DNA from: Catenisphaera adipataccumulans
GTDB taxonomy: Bacteria; Bacillota_I; Bacilli_A; Erysipelotrichales; Erysipelotrichaceae
Assembly (NCBI RefSeq): GCF_014202755.1
Contig: NZ_JACHHK010000005.1
Coordinates: forward strand, 62,001 to 126,000
Direction of reading: 5' to 3'
Length of the DNA stretch: 64,000 nucleotides
Made by a program: the position numbers and the translations under genes. Below, in pieces: positions 33,915 to 42,287 of this stretch; positions within the stretch are counted from its first letter, which is position 1; each line of letters starts with the position of its first letter. Under the pieces are notes generated by a model. It saw only the letters and a program-made list of their open reading frames with translations. It was not told the origin of the DNA and did no database searches.

Positions 33915-34526
33915 CTACTCCTTTTGGATTACATTTACAAGATTCAGAAGTCCTTTTTTCGCAAAAAGTTCTTCTTTGATCGCCTGCAGCTCCTCATAGG
34001 ATACCGAATCATGCTCCGCCCGGTTGAGCAAAATATACAATTGCCGCAGTAAATTCACTTCCGCCGCCAGATCCTGCGGCGCAGCTGTTCCGGCATCTGC
34101 CAAGGCATGGATCTTCTCGTCCGTCAGCGCATTCAGATAGGTCAGCAGCGTGGTGGTCTGCACCGGGGCTGAAATAGCGAGCGCATCATATTGATAGGTG
34201 CGCAGAAGGTTCAGGACAGCTTTGGCATAAAACAGGACGGAGGCAGAAAAATCCAGATCGGTTGTCTCTTCATAAAAGGTCTCAAAATCAACGGCTGCTT
34301 CGATTTCATCCAGAATGTTTCCGGGCAGATCGGCGTACTCTGTTTCATCGATCTGCAGAAAATCATAAAAATCGGTTTCTTCTTCGGGCTCCGTTTCAGC
34401 ATTTTGTTTATTCTGATAGTCCTGCATCATAGAATCTGCCATTTGGTTCAGTGACTCTTTTTCTTCGTCGCTCATATTGTTCATCATTTCAGACAGGGCA
34501 TTAAAATCAATATCGGAAAATTTCAT
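33915..34526 (-). CDS. Hypothetical helical acidic protein
   Basis: 203 residues from the ATG at 34526 (AAGAAGAGA upstream). Residues 1-40 are Met- and acidic-rich (LSEMMNNMSDEEKESLNQMADSMM begins near residue 9), followed by a long helical, acidic region. There are no membrane segments, signal peptide or recognised motifs. It lies upstream of amt on the same strand, but a promoter separates them. I do not recognise a family. Confidence 0.65.
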   Translation of the reverse strand: MKFSDIDFNALSEMMNNMSDEEKESLNQMADSMMQDYQNKQNAETEPEEETDFYDFLQIDETEYADLPGNILDEIEAAVDFETFYEETTDLDFSASVLFYAKAVLNLLRTYQYDALAISAPVQTTTLLTYLNALTDEKIHALADAGTAAPQDLAAEVNLLRQLYILLNRAEHDSVSYEELQAIKEELFAKKGLLNLVNVIQKE

Positions 34527-34707
34527 TTTTATCTCTTCTTTCTGTCTTATTAATATAAACAAATCTCACAGAAAAATCCACGGTATTTTTTCATTAAGCA
34601 TGCTTATTATTTAGGCAGTGCTGAACACCATCGATTATGTTACAGAAACGGCATTTTTTTGCGTTTAGAACTAAATCACGTTATCATGAAACCAAGGAGC
34701 GAATAAA

Positions 34708-35736
34708 ATGAACGAATTAACTTTTACCGTTGATGCCGGTATTCTGAACGATACCGAAGCATGCGCTTCCCTGATCGATACGACGGCGGTTTTTCCGCTT
34801 CATATCATCATCGACCAACATGTACCGGCATCGGACGAAACGATACAAACGATACAGGAACGACTGAAAAAAGTACCAACTGAACACTATACATACGGCC
34901 AGGGCAAGACGGCTCATATCCTGCGGGAACAAAAGCTTTCTTCCGGATCTGTGGTCATCAGCTGTGATCCGGAAATCGGTCAGATCGGCGGTTTTGGCTG
35001 TATGGGGCTGACCGTCAGCCCGGAACAATTCCGCCAGTCGGCCGCATCTGGAACGATCGAATTTCCGGATGCGCAGATCCAGGAGATCCACTTTGTGAAC
35101 GAACTGCCGGAATTTGTCAGCGCTAAAGATCTGGCCTTGTGCATCATAGCGAAAATGGGGGATCTGGATTTTTCACATTCTATTTTGTTTCTGCGCGGCA
35201 AGAGCCTTTCCGTACTGACAGAAGAAGATAAAATGGAATTGTGCGGCATGCTTTCGCATATTGCGCTGAGTGCCGTCATCACCAAGGATAAGGTCGTTAA
35301 GAAAGAATTGGGCTACGATGTATCGGATACGATTTCAATGGCTGTGACGCCGTCATTAAAAGAAGTGTATGCGATGAAAAAGCAGGATGTCGATCTTGTC
35401 TACATCGGCGGAACATACGGCGGCACGCTGACGGATCTTGAGCTGGCTGCCAAGAACATGCGCGGCCTGAAAGTATCGCTGCATACGCAGCTGTATGTGG
35501 CACCGGCCAGTCAGACGATTTATGAGCAAGCAGCACAGGCTGGCTATCTGGCTGTTCTGGAACAAGCCGGTGCGACGATCCTGCCGCCATGTTATGATTT
35601 TGAACAAATTCCGCATCAGGACACGATGCGGTGTATCGTATCCAATGATATTCAGGATCGCCGCAATGTGATCTTGGCATCTACGCAGATTGCGATATTC
35701 TGTGCTTTGCGAGGTTGTATAGGAGAGAAAGAATGA
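34708..35736 (+). CDS. Degenerate aconitase-family protein A (LeuC-like large subunit)
   Basis: 342 residues alignable by eye along most of LeuC/aconitase large subunits. HYTYGQGKTAHILREQ, VVISCDPEIGQIGGFGCMGLTVSP (residues 82-105; equals GDSHTATHGAFGALAFGIG), VSAKDLALCIIAKMG, LTEEDKMELCGML and the end VILASTQIAIFCALRG all match. The Fe-S ligand motifs are broken. IGSCTNG is IGGTYGG (233-239), and GCSMC is PPCYDF (293-298), keeping only Cys295. It lacks the N-terminal 30 residues of LeuC. It is probably not a classical hydro-lyase. AAGGAG precedes the ATG. First gene of a five-gene operon. Confidence 0.8.
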   Translation: MNELTFTVDAGILNDTEACASLIDTTAVFPLHIIIDQHVPASDETIQTIQERLKKVPTEHYTYGQGKTAHILREQKLSSGSVVISCDPEIGQIGGFGCMGLTVSPEQFRQSAASGTIEFPDAQIQEIHFVNELPEFVSAKDLALCIIAKMGDLDFSHSILFLRGKSLSVLTEEDKMELCGMLSHIALSAVITKDKVVKKELGYDVSDTISMAVTPSLKEVYAMKKQDVDLVYIGGTYGGTLTDLELAAKNMRGLKVSLHTQLYVAPASQTIYEQAAQAGYLAVLEQAGATILPPCYDFEQIPHQDTMRCIVSNDIQDRRNVILASTQIAIFCALRGCIGEKE

Positions 35737-36119
35737 AATCAGGAATCATCCAAATCATGCAGAACAATATTCTGCCGGCCGCCATTCGGCCGCATGCCAT
35801 CTTAACGACGGATCACTTTGGGATCGAAAAAGAAGAAGATCTGACCTGGCTGTATGATCAAGGCGTTCGCTATATTCTGGCCGCCGGATTCAGTGCCGGA
35901 GCTTTCCGAAATTGTGTTGATCTGGGGATCTTTCCGATTGAACTGCGTCAGGCCGTAACGTTTCAGGATGGACAGAATGCAGAGCTGGAAATCAATGATA
36001 AGATCAAAGTCAATGACCGGACCTATTCATTGCCGAAATGGCCGGATTGGATGTGCGCTTTGATCGCAGACGGCGGTCTGATCGGTCATGCCCGAAAGGC
36101 AGGCGATGGTCATGCGTGA
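35733..36119 (+). CDS. Degenerate aconitase-family protein B (LeuD-like swivel domain)
   Basis: 128 residues from the ATG at 35733, which overlaps the stop of A (ATGA) and follows GGAGAG. It matches the LeuD/aconitase swivel domain. YILAAGFSAGAFRNCVDLGIFPIEL corresponds to the SFARIFFRNAINIGLPPLE region (residues 53-77 here), and GGLIGHARK to the terminal GGL-xx-K. The substrate-binding loop with GCGSSREHA, essential in true isomerases, is missing, and the protein is about 30 residues shorter than usual. Same operon as A and C. Confidence 0.75.
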   Translation: MKSGIIQIMQNNILPAAIRPHAILTTDHFGIEKEEDLTWLYDQGVRYILAAGFSAGAFRNCVDLGIFPIELRQAVTFQDGQNAELEINDKIKVNDRTYSLPKWPDWMCALIADGGLIGHARKAGDGHA

Positions 36120-37164
36120 GAACGTTGGCGGATCGTTGTTCCGCAGTCATACGGGAAAGCCGGTGCGGGTCGGCAGTTTCACGATGATCCAGCCGTCATT
36201 GTGTATTTTCTGCGGCCGTGATTTTTCGCAGATCGAACCATTCTTAAAAGCGATGAACTGCAAGTATTTATTTGATGCCGATCGTGTACTAGTCTATGAC
36301 GACCCATGGGAAGCGGCAAATTTGGATGCTCTGCGCCCTTATCATATTTCGCATATCTATCAAGGGCCGTTAGATCCCCATCTGCAGATCAAGCCGGGCA
36401 TGGTCGCGGTGATGTGTGACGCGCATGCACCGATGTACGATGTGCCAGGTGCGTTTGTGATGCCGGTGACGCCGCGGGAAATGGCCTATGTCCTGACAGC
36501 CGGCGAGCTGTGGATCCGGCTGCCGCAGACGATCGGCGTAGAACTGCCTGAACCGCTTCCCAAACAAATCGGCCCATGGGATGCAGCCGAGGCGATCGCA
36601 TCGCATTTAACAGAAAATCAAAGCGTGGAAATTTTTGGAGACGGCGCCGATGCGCTCAATGCGGATCAGCGCAGGGAATTGGCCTACCGGCTGAGCGAAT
36701 ATAAAATACATTCGTGTTTTTTTACGGATGGACATAGCCGCGGGCGAATGACCGCAGTTGATGCGATCGAACCTGTACTGTATAAAAACGGTGTTCGGAC
36801 CGAATTTGAAAAAGAAATGAATACACCGATCGATCGTGTCCAGATCGGATCTATTGGTTTGGCGGACGAGGAAGACTTTCGTACTGCGGCTGAAGCATTT
36901 GCCGGACGATCGGTCCATCCGCAGGTGAAATGTTTTATCACGCCGGTTTCCCGTGCGGTCTATCGACAGGCGCTGCAGAACGGCGACGTGCAGAAGTTAG
37001 TCAAGGCCGGCGTGCTGATCCTGCCGCCGACGGAACGAAAGCTTCCGACGGGAACAGAAACCGTGCTTTCGACTTCCTGGTCTGAAACAGGATATACGGC
37101 TTCGGTCTATACAGCGGTCGAAAGTGCCGCAGCCGGCGTATTAAAGGAGGCAGAACATGACTAG
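36112..37164 (+). CDS. Degenerate aconitase-family protein C (second LeuC-like subunit)
   Basis: 350 residues from ATG 36112 (AAAGGCAGG eight bases upstream; ATG 36106 is the alternative). The LeuC pattern includes the N-terminal RSHTGKPVRVGSF, then HISHIYQGPLDPHLQIKPGM, MCDAHAPMYDVPGAF (equals GDSHT...GAFGA; keeps Asp103 and His105) and LTAGELWIRLPQTI. All three cluster ligands are lost: IGSCTNG is IGSIGLA (245-251) and GCSMC is PPTERK (305-310). A diverged partner of A, so the pair could form a heteromer with B. Overlaps B and the GNAT gene by 8 bp each. Confidence 0.78.
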   Translation: MRENVGGSLFRSHTGKPVRVGSFTMIQPSLCIFCGRDFSQIEPFLKAMNCKYLFDADRVLVYDDPWEAANLDALRPYHISHIYQGPLDPHLQIKPGMVAVMCDAHAPMYDVPGAFVMPVTPREMAYVLTAGELWIRLPQTIGVELPEPLPKQIGPWDAAEAIASHLTENQSVEIFGDGADALNADQRRELAYRLSEYKIHSCFFTDGHSRGRMTAVDAIEPVLYKNGVRTEFEKEMNTPIDRVQIGSIGLADEEDFRTAAEAFAGRSVHPQVKCFITPVSRAVYRQALQNGDVQKLVKAGVLILPPTERKLPTGTETVLSTSWSETGYTASVYTAVESAAAGVLKEAEHD

Positions 37165-37729
37165 ACTTGATCCAAGTGTGGAATATCGGCCGTTGATCAT
37201 GATCATCCCGCGCCGGCATTTGACCGAACGGCAGCTGCCGGAAGGTTATCATTATCAGTCCTATGATCCAACGCTGGAAAAAGCATGGATCGATCTGCAG
37301 TGCAGCGTCGGCCTATTTAAAGATCCAGCCGATGCCTGGGCCGCCTGGCAGACTTTTGTGCCGTCGATCGAGCGGTTTCTATTCGTAGCCGATACGCAGG
37401 GAAATCTCGTGGGATCGGCCGGACTTTGGCCGGGAACACATTTTGGACCGGAACGTCTGCGTCTGCATGATGTTGCCGTGCGGGAAGATCACCAGCACAA
37501 AGGAATCGCGCAGGCGATGATCTGTAAGTTATCGGTCAGATACGATGAAGCACCAGGCAAATATCCGCTATATGTGGTGACACAGACCAATAGTTACGGT
37601 GCCGTCGCATTATATTCAAGGCTGGGCTTTACGCCGTACCTCGGCGCGTATCAAGGCTGCACCGAAGAGCAGAATCACGCCAACTGGGAGATCGCCACGA
37701 AGATATTACGAGAGAAGGTCCCCGCATGA
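37157..37729 (+). CDS. GNAT-family N-acetyltransferase
   Basis: 190 residues. The acetyl-CoA-binding motif is HDVAVREDHQHKGIAQAMI (R/Q-x-x-G-x-A type), and the later YVVTQTNSYGAVALYSRLGF is the usual GNAT C-terminal segment. Acceptor substrate unknown. It overlaps aconitase-like protein C by 8 bp and deoB by 4 bp, so it belongs to the same transcript. Its presence hints that the operon product is an amine or amino acid derivative, but this is speculative. Confidence 0.85.
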   Translation: MTRLDPSVEYRPLIMIIPRRHLTERQLPEGYHYQSYDPTLEKAWIDLQCSVGLFKDPADAWAAWQTFVPSIERFLFVADTQGNLVGSAGLWPGTHFGPERLRLHDVAVREDHQHKGIAQAMICKLSVRYDEAPGKYPLYVVTQTNSYGAVALYSRLGFTPYLGAYQGCTEEQNHANWEIATKILREKVPA

Positions 37730-38898
37730 GATACCGCCGTATTTTTACGATCGTCGTGGATTCATTCGGGATCGGACAGGACCCAGAAGCAGAACGGTTC
37801 AAAGATGCAGGCGCCAACACGTTCCTGCACATTTATCAAAGCCAGCAGGGGCTGGATGTGCCGACGCTCTATGCGCTGGGACTGGGACAATTGGATCATG
37901 TGGACCGCACACAGACCATGGGATACGCCTGCCGTCTGCAGGAAGCAAGCAACGCCAAAGATACATTGACCGGTCATTGGGAGATCATGGGCCTGCTGAC
38001 GACGCAGGCACCGATCACATTTACGGAACATGGTTTCCCGCCGGAACTGATCCATGAATTGGAAAAACAAACTGGCCGTAAGGTCATCGGTAATAAGGCG
38101 GCCAGCGGAACGGCTATCCTCGATGAACTCGGGGAAGAAGAGATTGCGACTGGTCACATGATCGTCTACACTTCGGCGGACAGTGTGCTGCAGATTTGCG
38201 GCAATGAAGATACCTTTGGATTGGATGAATTGTATCGGTGCTGCGAAATCGCACGGCAGATCACGATGAAGCCGGAATGGCGCGTCGGCCGCGTGATCGC
38301 TCGGCCGTATGTCGGCAAGAAAAGAGGAGAATTCGTACGTACGGCCAATCGCCGGGATTATGCACTGCAGCCGCCGCAGGATACCGTGCTGGATGCTTTG
38401 AAAGAGGATCATTATGATGTGATCGGCATCGGCAAGATCCATGATATTTTTTCCGGCAGAGGTCTGACTCAGACGCTGCATTCGGAAAGCAGTGTCCATG
38501 GAATGGAACAGACCACATCGTTTTTGGATATAGATTTTACTGGGCTGTGCTTTACCAACCTGGTGGATTTCGATGCCAAATGGGGACATCGCAGAAATCC
38601 GGCAGGCTATAAAAATGAGCTGGAGACATTTGACAAAAAGCTGAAGCAATTTATCGAAGGCATGCGAAACGATGATCTGCTGATTGTTTGTGCGGATCAT
38701 GGCAACGACCCGACCTACAGCGGGACCGACCATACACGGGAACTGGTGCCGTGTCTGATGTATAGTCCGGATATGAAAAAATCCGGCGTGCTGCCGGACG
38801 GAAGATCCTTTGCGGATATCGGGCAGACGATCGCCGAAAACTTTGGTATCGCTGACCGCCATTGGCTTGGCCGCTCAAGATTATCCGAATTGATATAA
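37726..38898 (+). CDS. deoB: Phosphopentomutase DeoB
   Basis: 390 residues, alkaline-phosphatase-superfamily mutase. The metal site VDSFGIGQDP has Asp12 near the start, the catalytic Thr79 is in NAKDTLTGHWE, and the C-terminal ADHGNDPTYSGTDHTRE completes the two-Mn site. It interconverts ribose- or deoxyribose-1- and 5-phosphates in nucleoside catabolism. Its linkage here (ATGA overlap with the GNAT gene) rather than to deoC/deoD genes is unusual. It is followed by a bidirectional terminator. Confidence 0.95.
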   Translation: MRYRRIFTIVVDSFGIGQDPEAERFKDAGANTFLHIYQSQQGLDVPTLYALGLGQLDHVDRTQTMGYACRLQEASNAKDTLTGHWEIMGLLTTQAPITFTEHGFPPELIHELEKQTGRKVIGNKAASGTAILDELGEEEIATGHMIVYTSADSVLQICGNEDTFGLDELYRCCEIARQITMKPEWRVGRVIARPYVGKKRGEFVRTANRRDYALQPPQDTVLDALKEDHYDVIGIGKIHDIFSGRGLTQTLHSESSVHGMEQTTSFLDIDFTGLCFTNLVDFDAKWGHRRNPAGYKNELETFDKKLKQFIEGMRNDDLLIVCADHGNDPTYSGTDHTRELVPCLMYSPDMKKSGVLPDGRSFADIGQTIAENFGIADRHWLGRSRLSELI

Positions 38899-38927
38899 AA
38901 AAACGGACGTTGAAACGTCCGTTTTCA
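38898..38927. terminator. Bidirectional terminator between deoB and the thiolase gene
   Basis: AACGGACGT (38902-38910), TGAA loop, ACGTCCGTT (38915-38923), flanked by As and Ts. Confidence 0.9.
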
Positions 38928-38932
38928 TTTGT

Positions 38933-40117
38933 TTATCCTTCGTATTTTTCAACGATCGTAGCGCATCCCATACCGCCGCCGATGCACAGCGTAGCCAAAC
39001 CACGTTTGGAATCACGCTTCTGCATTTCATGCAGCAAGGTTACCAGGATACGGCAGCCGCTGGCACCAACCGGGTGACCCAGAGCGATGGCACCGCCGTT
39101 GACGTTCAGCTTGCTTTCATCGAAGCCCAGTTCTTTACGAACAGCGACCGACTGAGCGGCAAATGCTTCGTTGGCTTCATACAGATCGAAATCATCAATC
39201 GTGAATCCTGTTTTTGCCATGACTTTGCGCGTTGCAGCAACCGGACCGACACCCATGATGGCTGGATCTACACCGGCCAAAGCACCGGAGATCCAGGTTG
39301 CCATCGGCTTAACGCCTAATTCTTTGGCTTTTTCTTCGCTCATGACGACAACTGCTGCAGCGCCGTCGTTGATACCGGAAGCATTGCCGGCCGTTGTAAC
39401 ACCATCCGCATTGATCGTACGCAGACGTGCCAAACCTTCCATATTTGTGCCTGGACGCGGACCTTCATCCGTATCGACAACTTCTGTTGATTTCCGTTTC
39501 TTAACAGTGACCGGAACGATTTCGTCTTTAAATTTTCCTGCTTCCATGGCAGCCGCTGCTTTTGCCTGAGATTTTACAGAGAACTCATCCAGTTCTTCAC
39601 GCGTCAGGCCCCATTTTTTCGCTACATTATCAGCTGTACGGATCATGTGATAATCGTTGAACGCATCCCACAATGCATCTTTGATCATGGTATCAACGAA
39701 TACACCGTTGTTCATCCGATAACCGAAACGTGCGTTCATCGCAGCATACGGTGCCATCGACATATTTTCGGTACCGCCGGCGACAACGATATCGGCATCA
39801 CCGGCAATGATCATGTCGGCAGCCATGTTGACGCAGTTCAAACCAGAACCGCAGACAACGTTGATGGTAACAGCCGGAACTTCAACCGGCAAACCAGCTT
39901 TGATGGAAGCCTGACGTGCGACGTTCTGGCCCTGACCGGCCTGGATAACGCAGCCCATCAATACTTCGCTGACCTTGTCGGCAGGAACGCCGGCGCGGTT
40001 CAATGCTTCTTTGATAACGATCGATCCTAATTCGGCAGCTGGAACGGTACTCAGTTCTCCGCCCATTTTACCGATAGCGGTACGGCAAGCGCCCGCCAAA
40101 ACTACTTTTTTTGCCAT
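38933..40117 (-). CDS. Acetyl-CoA C-acetyltransferase (thiolase)
   Basis: 394 residues, full-length type II thiolase. Nucleophilic Cys89 lies in [10 protein letters not shown], the catalytic His in [16 protein letters not shown], and the second Cys in CIGGGMGCA. It condenses two acetyl-CoA to acetoacetyl-CoA or runs in reverse. It stands alone, without butyrate or mevalonate pathway neighbours, so its path cannot be named. GGAG precedes the ATG, and a TATAAT-like box lies about 40 bp upstream on the minus strand. Confidence 0.95.
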   Translation of the reverse strand: MAKKVVLAGACRTAIGKMGGELSTVPAAELGSIVIKEALNRAGVPADKVSEVLMGCVIQAGQGQNVARQASIKAGLPVEVPAVTINVVCGSGLNCVNMAADMIIAGDADIVVAGGTENMSMAPYAAMNARFGYRMNNGVFVDTMIKDALWDAFNDYHMIRTADNVAKKWGLTREELDEFSVKSQAKAAAAMEAGKFKDEIVPVTVKKRKSTEVVDTDEGPRPGTNMEGLARLRTINADGVTTAGNASGINDGAAAVVVMSEEKAKELGVKPMATWISGALAGVDPAIMGVGPVAATRKVMAKTGFTIDDFDLYEANEAFAAQSVAVRKELGFDESKLNVNGGAIALGHPVGASGCRILVTLLHEMQKRDSKRGLATLCIGGGMGCATIVEKYEG

Positions 40118-40242
40118 TTTTTTCTAGTCTCCTTCAGTGATCTCCACTCACTTGTGAAAATTATAACATGTTTATAGGAAAAATAAAGAACAAAAGAGAA
40201 ATTTTTTTGTATAATGATTAAATAGAAGAAAAGGATGAATAT

Positions 40243-41862
40243 ATGAATAAGACAATATATGTAACCGGACACCGGCATCCGGACACGGATTCCATCGCCG
40301 CTGCGATCAGTTATTCCTATTTGAAACAGCAGACCGGCAGCGACTGCGTTGCCTGCCGCTTGGGCGAACTGAATGCCGAATCAGCCTATTTATTGAAACG
40401 TTTCGATTTCGTTCCGCCGTATCATCTGAAAGATGCGCGGATCACACTGGCAGATATCGAGTTGGATGATCCGATCCACATTTCGCCGAATACTACGATC
40501 TACGAAGCTCTGCATATCATGGAAGAAAGCGAGCACGCCTACATCGGTGTCACAGATGAAAACGGCAAGCTCGAAGGTATGGTCACGGTCCAGGATCTGA
40601 CCTCGGTCGGCGTAGGCGATACCAGTTTGAGCATCGACCTTTTGAAAGAAACAACGGCGGCCGCCATCAGTAAAACCATTGACGGCACGCTGGTTTATGA
40701 TGATCCCGATTATCATATCAACGGTAAAGTCAGCATCATTGCGCTGACCAAATCCAAACTGGAACATTATGAGATCCATGACCGCATCGTGATCGTCGGC
40801 GATGACAGCGAGGCACAGATCGAATTGATCAAAAAAGGTGCCGGGATCCTGATCGTCGTCTGGACCCAAAGCATTGCGCCGGAAGTGATCGAAGCGGCAA
40901 AGAAATACCACTGTCCGTTGATCATTTCCGGACATGGCAGTATGAATACGTCCCGTTATTTGTATTTTGCTCCGTCGGTCCGTCTGGTCATGAAAAAGAA
41001 AATTGTTTCTTTCCATTATTGGGAACTGGCGGAAGATGTCTCCAAAGCCATGGCGAAGACACGATACCGCACCTATCCGGTCCTGGACGAAAACGAATGC
41101 CTGGTCGGTTATGTCAGCCGCTACCATATCATGAACAGCCGGAACAAGAACATTATTTTAGTCGATCACAACGAATTTTCACAATCGGTGCGCGCCATCG
41201 AGAAAGCTGAACTGATGGAAGTGATCGATCACCACCGCATCAGCGATTTTTCCACGACCCGTCCGGTTTCGTTCCGCAATGAAATTGTCGGCAGTACATG
41301 CACGATCATTGCGGGCATGTTCCAGGAAAAACAAATCGTGATCCCGAAACGGATCGCCGGCTTGATGTTAGGGGCGATCTTATCCGATACGTTGAAGTTC
41401 CGTTCACCGACGACCACGCAGAAAGATATTTTCATGGCCAATGTACTGGCCCAGATCGCCGGCTTGAATATCGATGAATTTGCCAAAGAGATGTTCAGTG
41501 TCAGCACCGATATTTCGGATAAAAACATGATGGATCTGCTGCGCTCGGATCTGAAGATTTATGAGATCGAGGATCTGCATGTGGGCATCAGTCAGATCAT
41601 TGTATATGAATTCGATGCGATGAAAGGCAAAGGCGATGAAATCAGGGAAGCCTGCGACCGGACCTTTGAACGATCTAATTTTGATTTATTTGTCGCTGCA
41701 TTTACGAGCATCACCGACGGCGGCTCTAAATTCTTCATCCGCGGCAAACACAAAGACTGGGCCGAGGAGATTTATCCGGAAGGCGAGATCGTTTCTGGTG
41801 TCCTGTCCCGTAAAAATCAAATCGTACCAGGCCTGACCGATGTCTTCGCGCGGCATATTTAA
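40243..41862 (+). CDS. ppaC: CBS-domain manganese-dependent inorganic pyrophosphatase
   Basis: 539 residues, family II PPase with a regulatory insert. The DHH half has TGHRHPDTDSIAAA (His10/His12/Asp14/Asp16 metal ligands) and later EVIDHHRISDF. The insert (about 70-300) has a CBS motif (SPNTTIYEALHIMEESEHAYIGV), a DRTGG domain and a second CBS motif. The DHHA2 end has MLGAILSDTLKFRSPTTT and SRKNQ. CBS-PPases are inhibited by AMP/ADP and activated by ATP or Ap4A-type nucleotides. AAAGGATG precedes the ATG. Confidence 0.95.
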   Translation: MNKTIYVTGHRHPDTDSIAAAISYSYLKQQTGSDCVACRLGELNAESAYLLKRFDFVPPYHLKDARITLADIELDDPIHISPNTTIYEALHIMEESEHAYIGVTDENGKLEGMVTVQDLTSVGVGDTSLSIDLLKETTAAAISKTIDGTLVYDDPDYHINGKVSIIALTKSKLEHYEIHDRIVIVGDDSEAQIELIKKGAGILIVVWTQSIAPEVIEAAKKYHCPLIISGHGSMNTSRYLYFAPSVRLVMKKKIVSFHYWELAEDVSKAMAKTRYRTYPVLDENECLVGYVSRYHIMNSRNKNIILVDHNEFSQSVRAIEKAELMEVIDHHRISDFSTTRPVSFRNEIVGSTCTIIAGMFQEKQIVIPKRIAGLMLGAILSDTLKFRSPTTTQKDIFMANVLAQIAGLNIDEFAKEMFSVSTDISDKNMMDLLRSDLKIYEIEDLHVGISQIIVYEFDAMKGKGDEIREACDRTFERSNFDLFVAAFTSITDGGSKFFIRGKHKDWAEEIYPEGEIVSGVLSRKNQIVPGLTDVFARHI

Positions 41863-41890
41863 AAAGACGATGTGGATTCACATCGTCTTT
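41863..41890. terminator. Bidirectional terminator after the pyrophosphatase gene
   Basis: AAAGACGATGTG (41863-41874), GATT loop, CACATCGTCTTT (41879-41890). It overlaps the 3' end of the convergent SseB-like gene. Confidence 0.9.
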
Positions 41891-42219
41891 ATTTGTTCCC
41901 GCAGACCACGGATCAATTCTTCGGGCAGCCGAACATTTTCAGTAAATGGATTGACCACGACCGCATCCACAGTTTCGATGTTTTCCAGACGATCCAGCAC
42001 ATCCGGAAACGGCAGTTCTTCCCACTGGACATCGACATATTCATCCTGGGCTTCTTCAATTTGCGTAAAGACCGGGTAGAAACGTTCGCCGTCCATATCG
42101 GCCAGAATATCCGGTTTGCCGTCCTTAAAAACCGGAATAAAGACCGTATGCGAAAGCAAGGTTTCCAAAAAATTCACAACCGATTCTTCATCTTGTTTTT
42201 CGATGAAGATCCCTAACAT
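41878..42219 (-). CDS. SseB-like protein
   Basis: 113 residues. The pattern FIPVFKDGKPDILADMDGERFYPVFTQIEEAQ matches the N-terminal SseB domain (residues 27-60), a small fold of unclear function in Firmicutes and enterics. The visible ATG at 42219 has no ribosome-binding site. Eighteen bases upstream in the same frame, AAAGGAGA precedes ATG GAT CCA ATC TAA, so codon 5 of the expected reading frame is a stop. Translation may re-initiate at 42219. See the separate entry for that leader ORF. Confidence 0.72.
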   Translation of the reverse strand: MLGIFIEKQDEESVVNFLETLLSHTVFIPVFKDGKPDILADMDGERFYPVFTQIEEAQDEYVDVQWEELPFPDVLDRLENIETVDAVVVNPFTENVRLPEELIRGLREQIKTM

Positions 42220-42222
42220 TTC

Positions 42223-42237
42223 TTAGATTGGATCCAT
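42223..42237 (-). CDS. Four-codon leader ORF (MDPI-stop) in frame with the SseB-like gene
   Basis: ATG at 42237, GAT CCA ATC, then TAA at 42225-42223, preceded by AAAGGAGA. Six bases after the ATC codon the SseB-like ATG begins in the same frame. It is either a nonsense mutation (CAA or GAA to TAA) near the gene's true start or a natural re-initiation leader. Confidence 0.5.
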   Translation of the reverse strand: MDPI

Positions 42238-42247
42238 AAATTTCTCC

Positions 42248-42287
42248 TTTACGTTCCTATTATACGGTGTATCATAAAATTATGATA
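42248..42287 (+). promoter_or_regulatory. nudC promoter and 18-bp palindrome across the start codon
   Basis: TTTACG (42248-42253), 16 bp, TATCAT (42270-42275), six bases, ATG at 42282: leaderless geometry with no Shine-Dalgarno site. TATCATAA (42270-42277), AA, TTATGATA (42280-42287) is a perfect inverted repeat covering the -10 box and the ATG. It could be an operator. Confidence 0.5.

Noticed and set aside
34708-37164. Functional leucine-biosynthesis isopropylmalate isomerase (leuCD)
   Set aside because: Cluster cysteines and the LeuD substrate loop are missing, there are two large-subunit-like genes, and no leuA or leuB is adjacent.
37762-38862. Long minus-strand open frame opposite deoB (366 codons)
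   Set aside because: It lies entirely antisense to an unmistakable DeoB with intact active site; codon structure of deoB produces the shadow frame.
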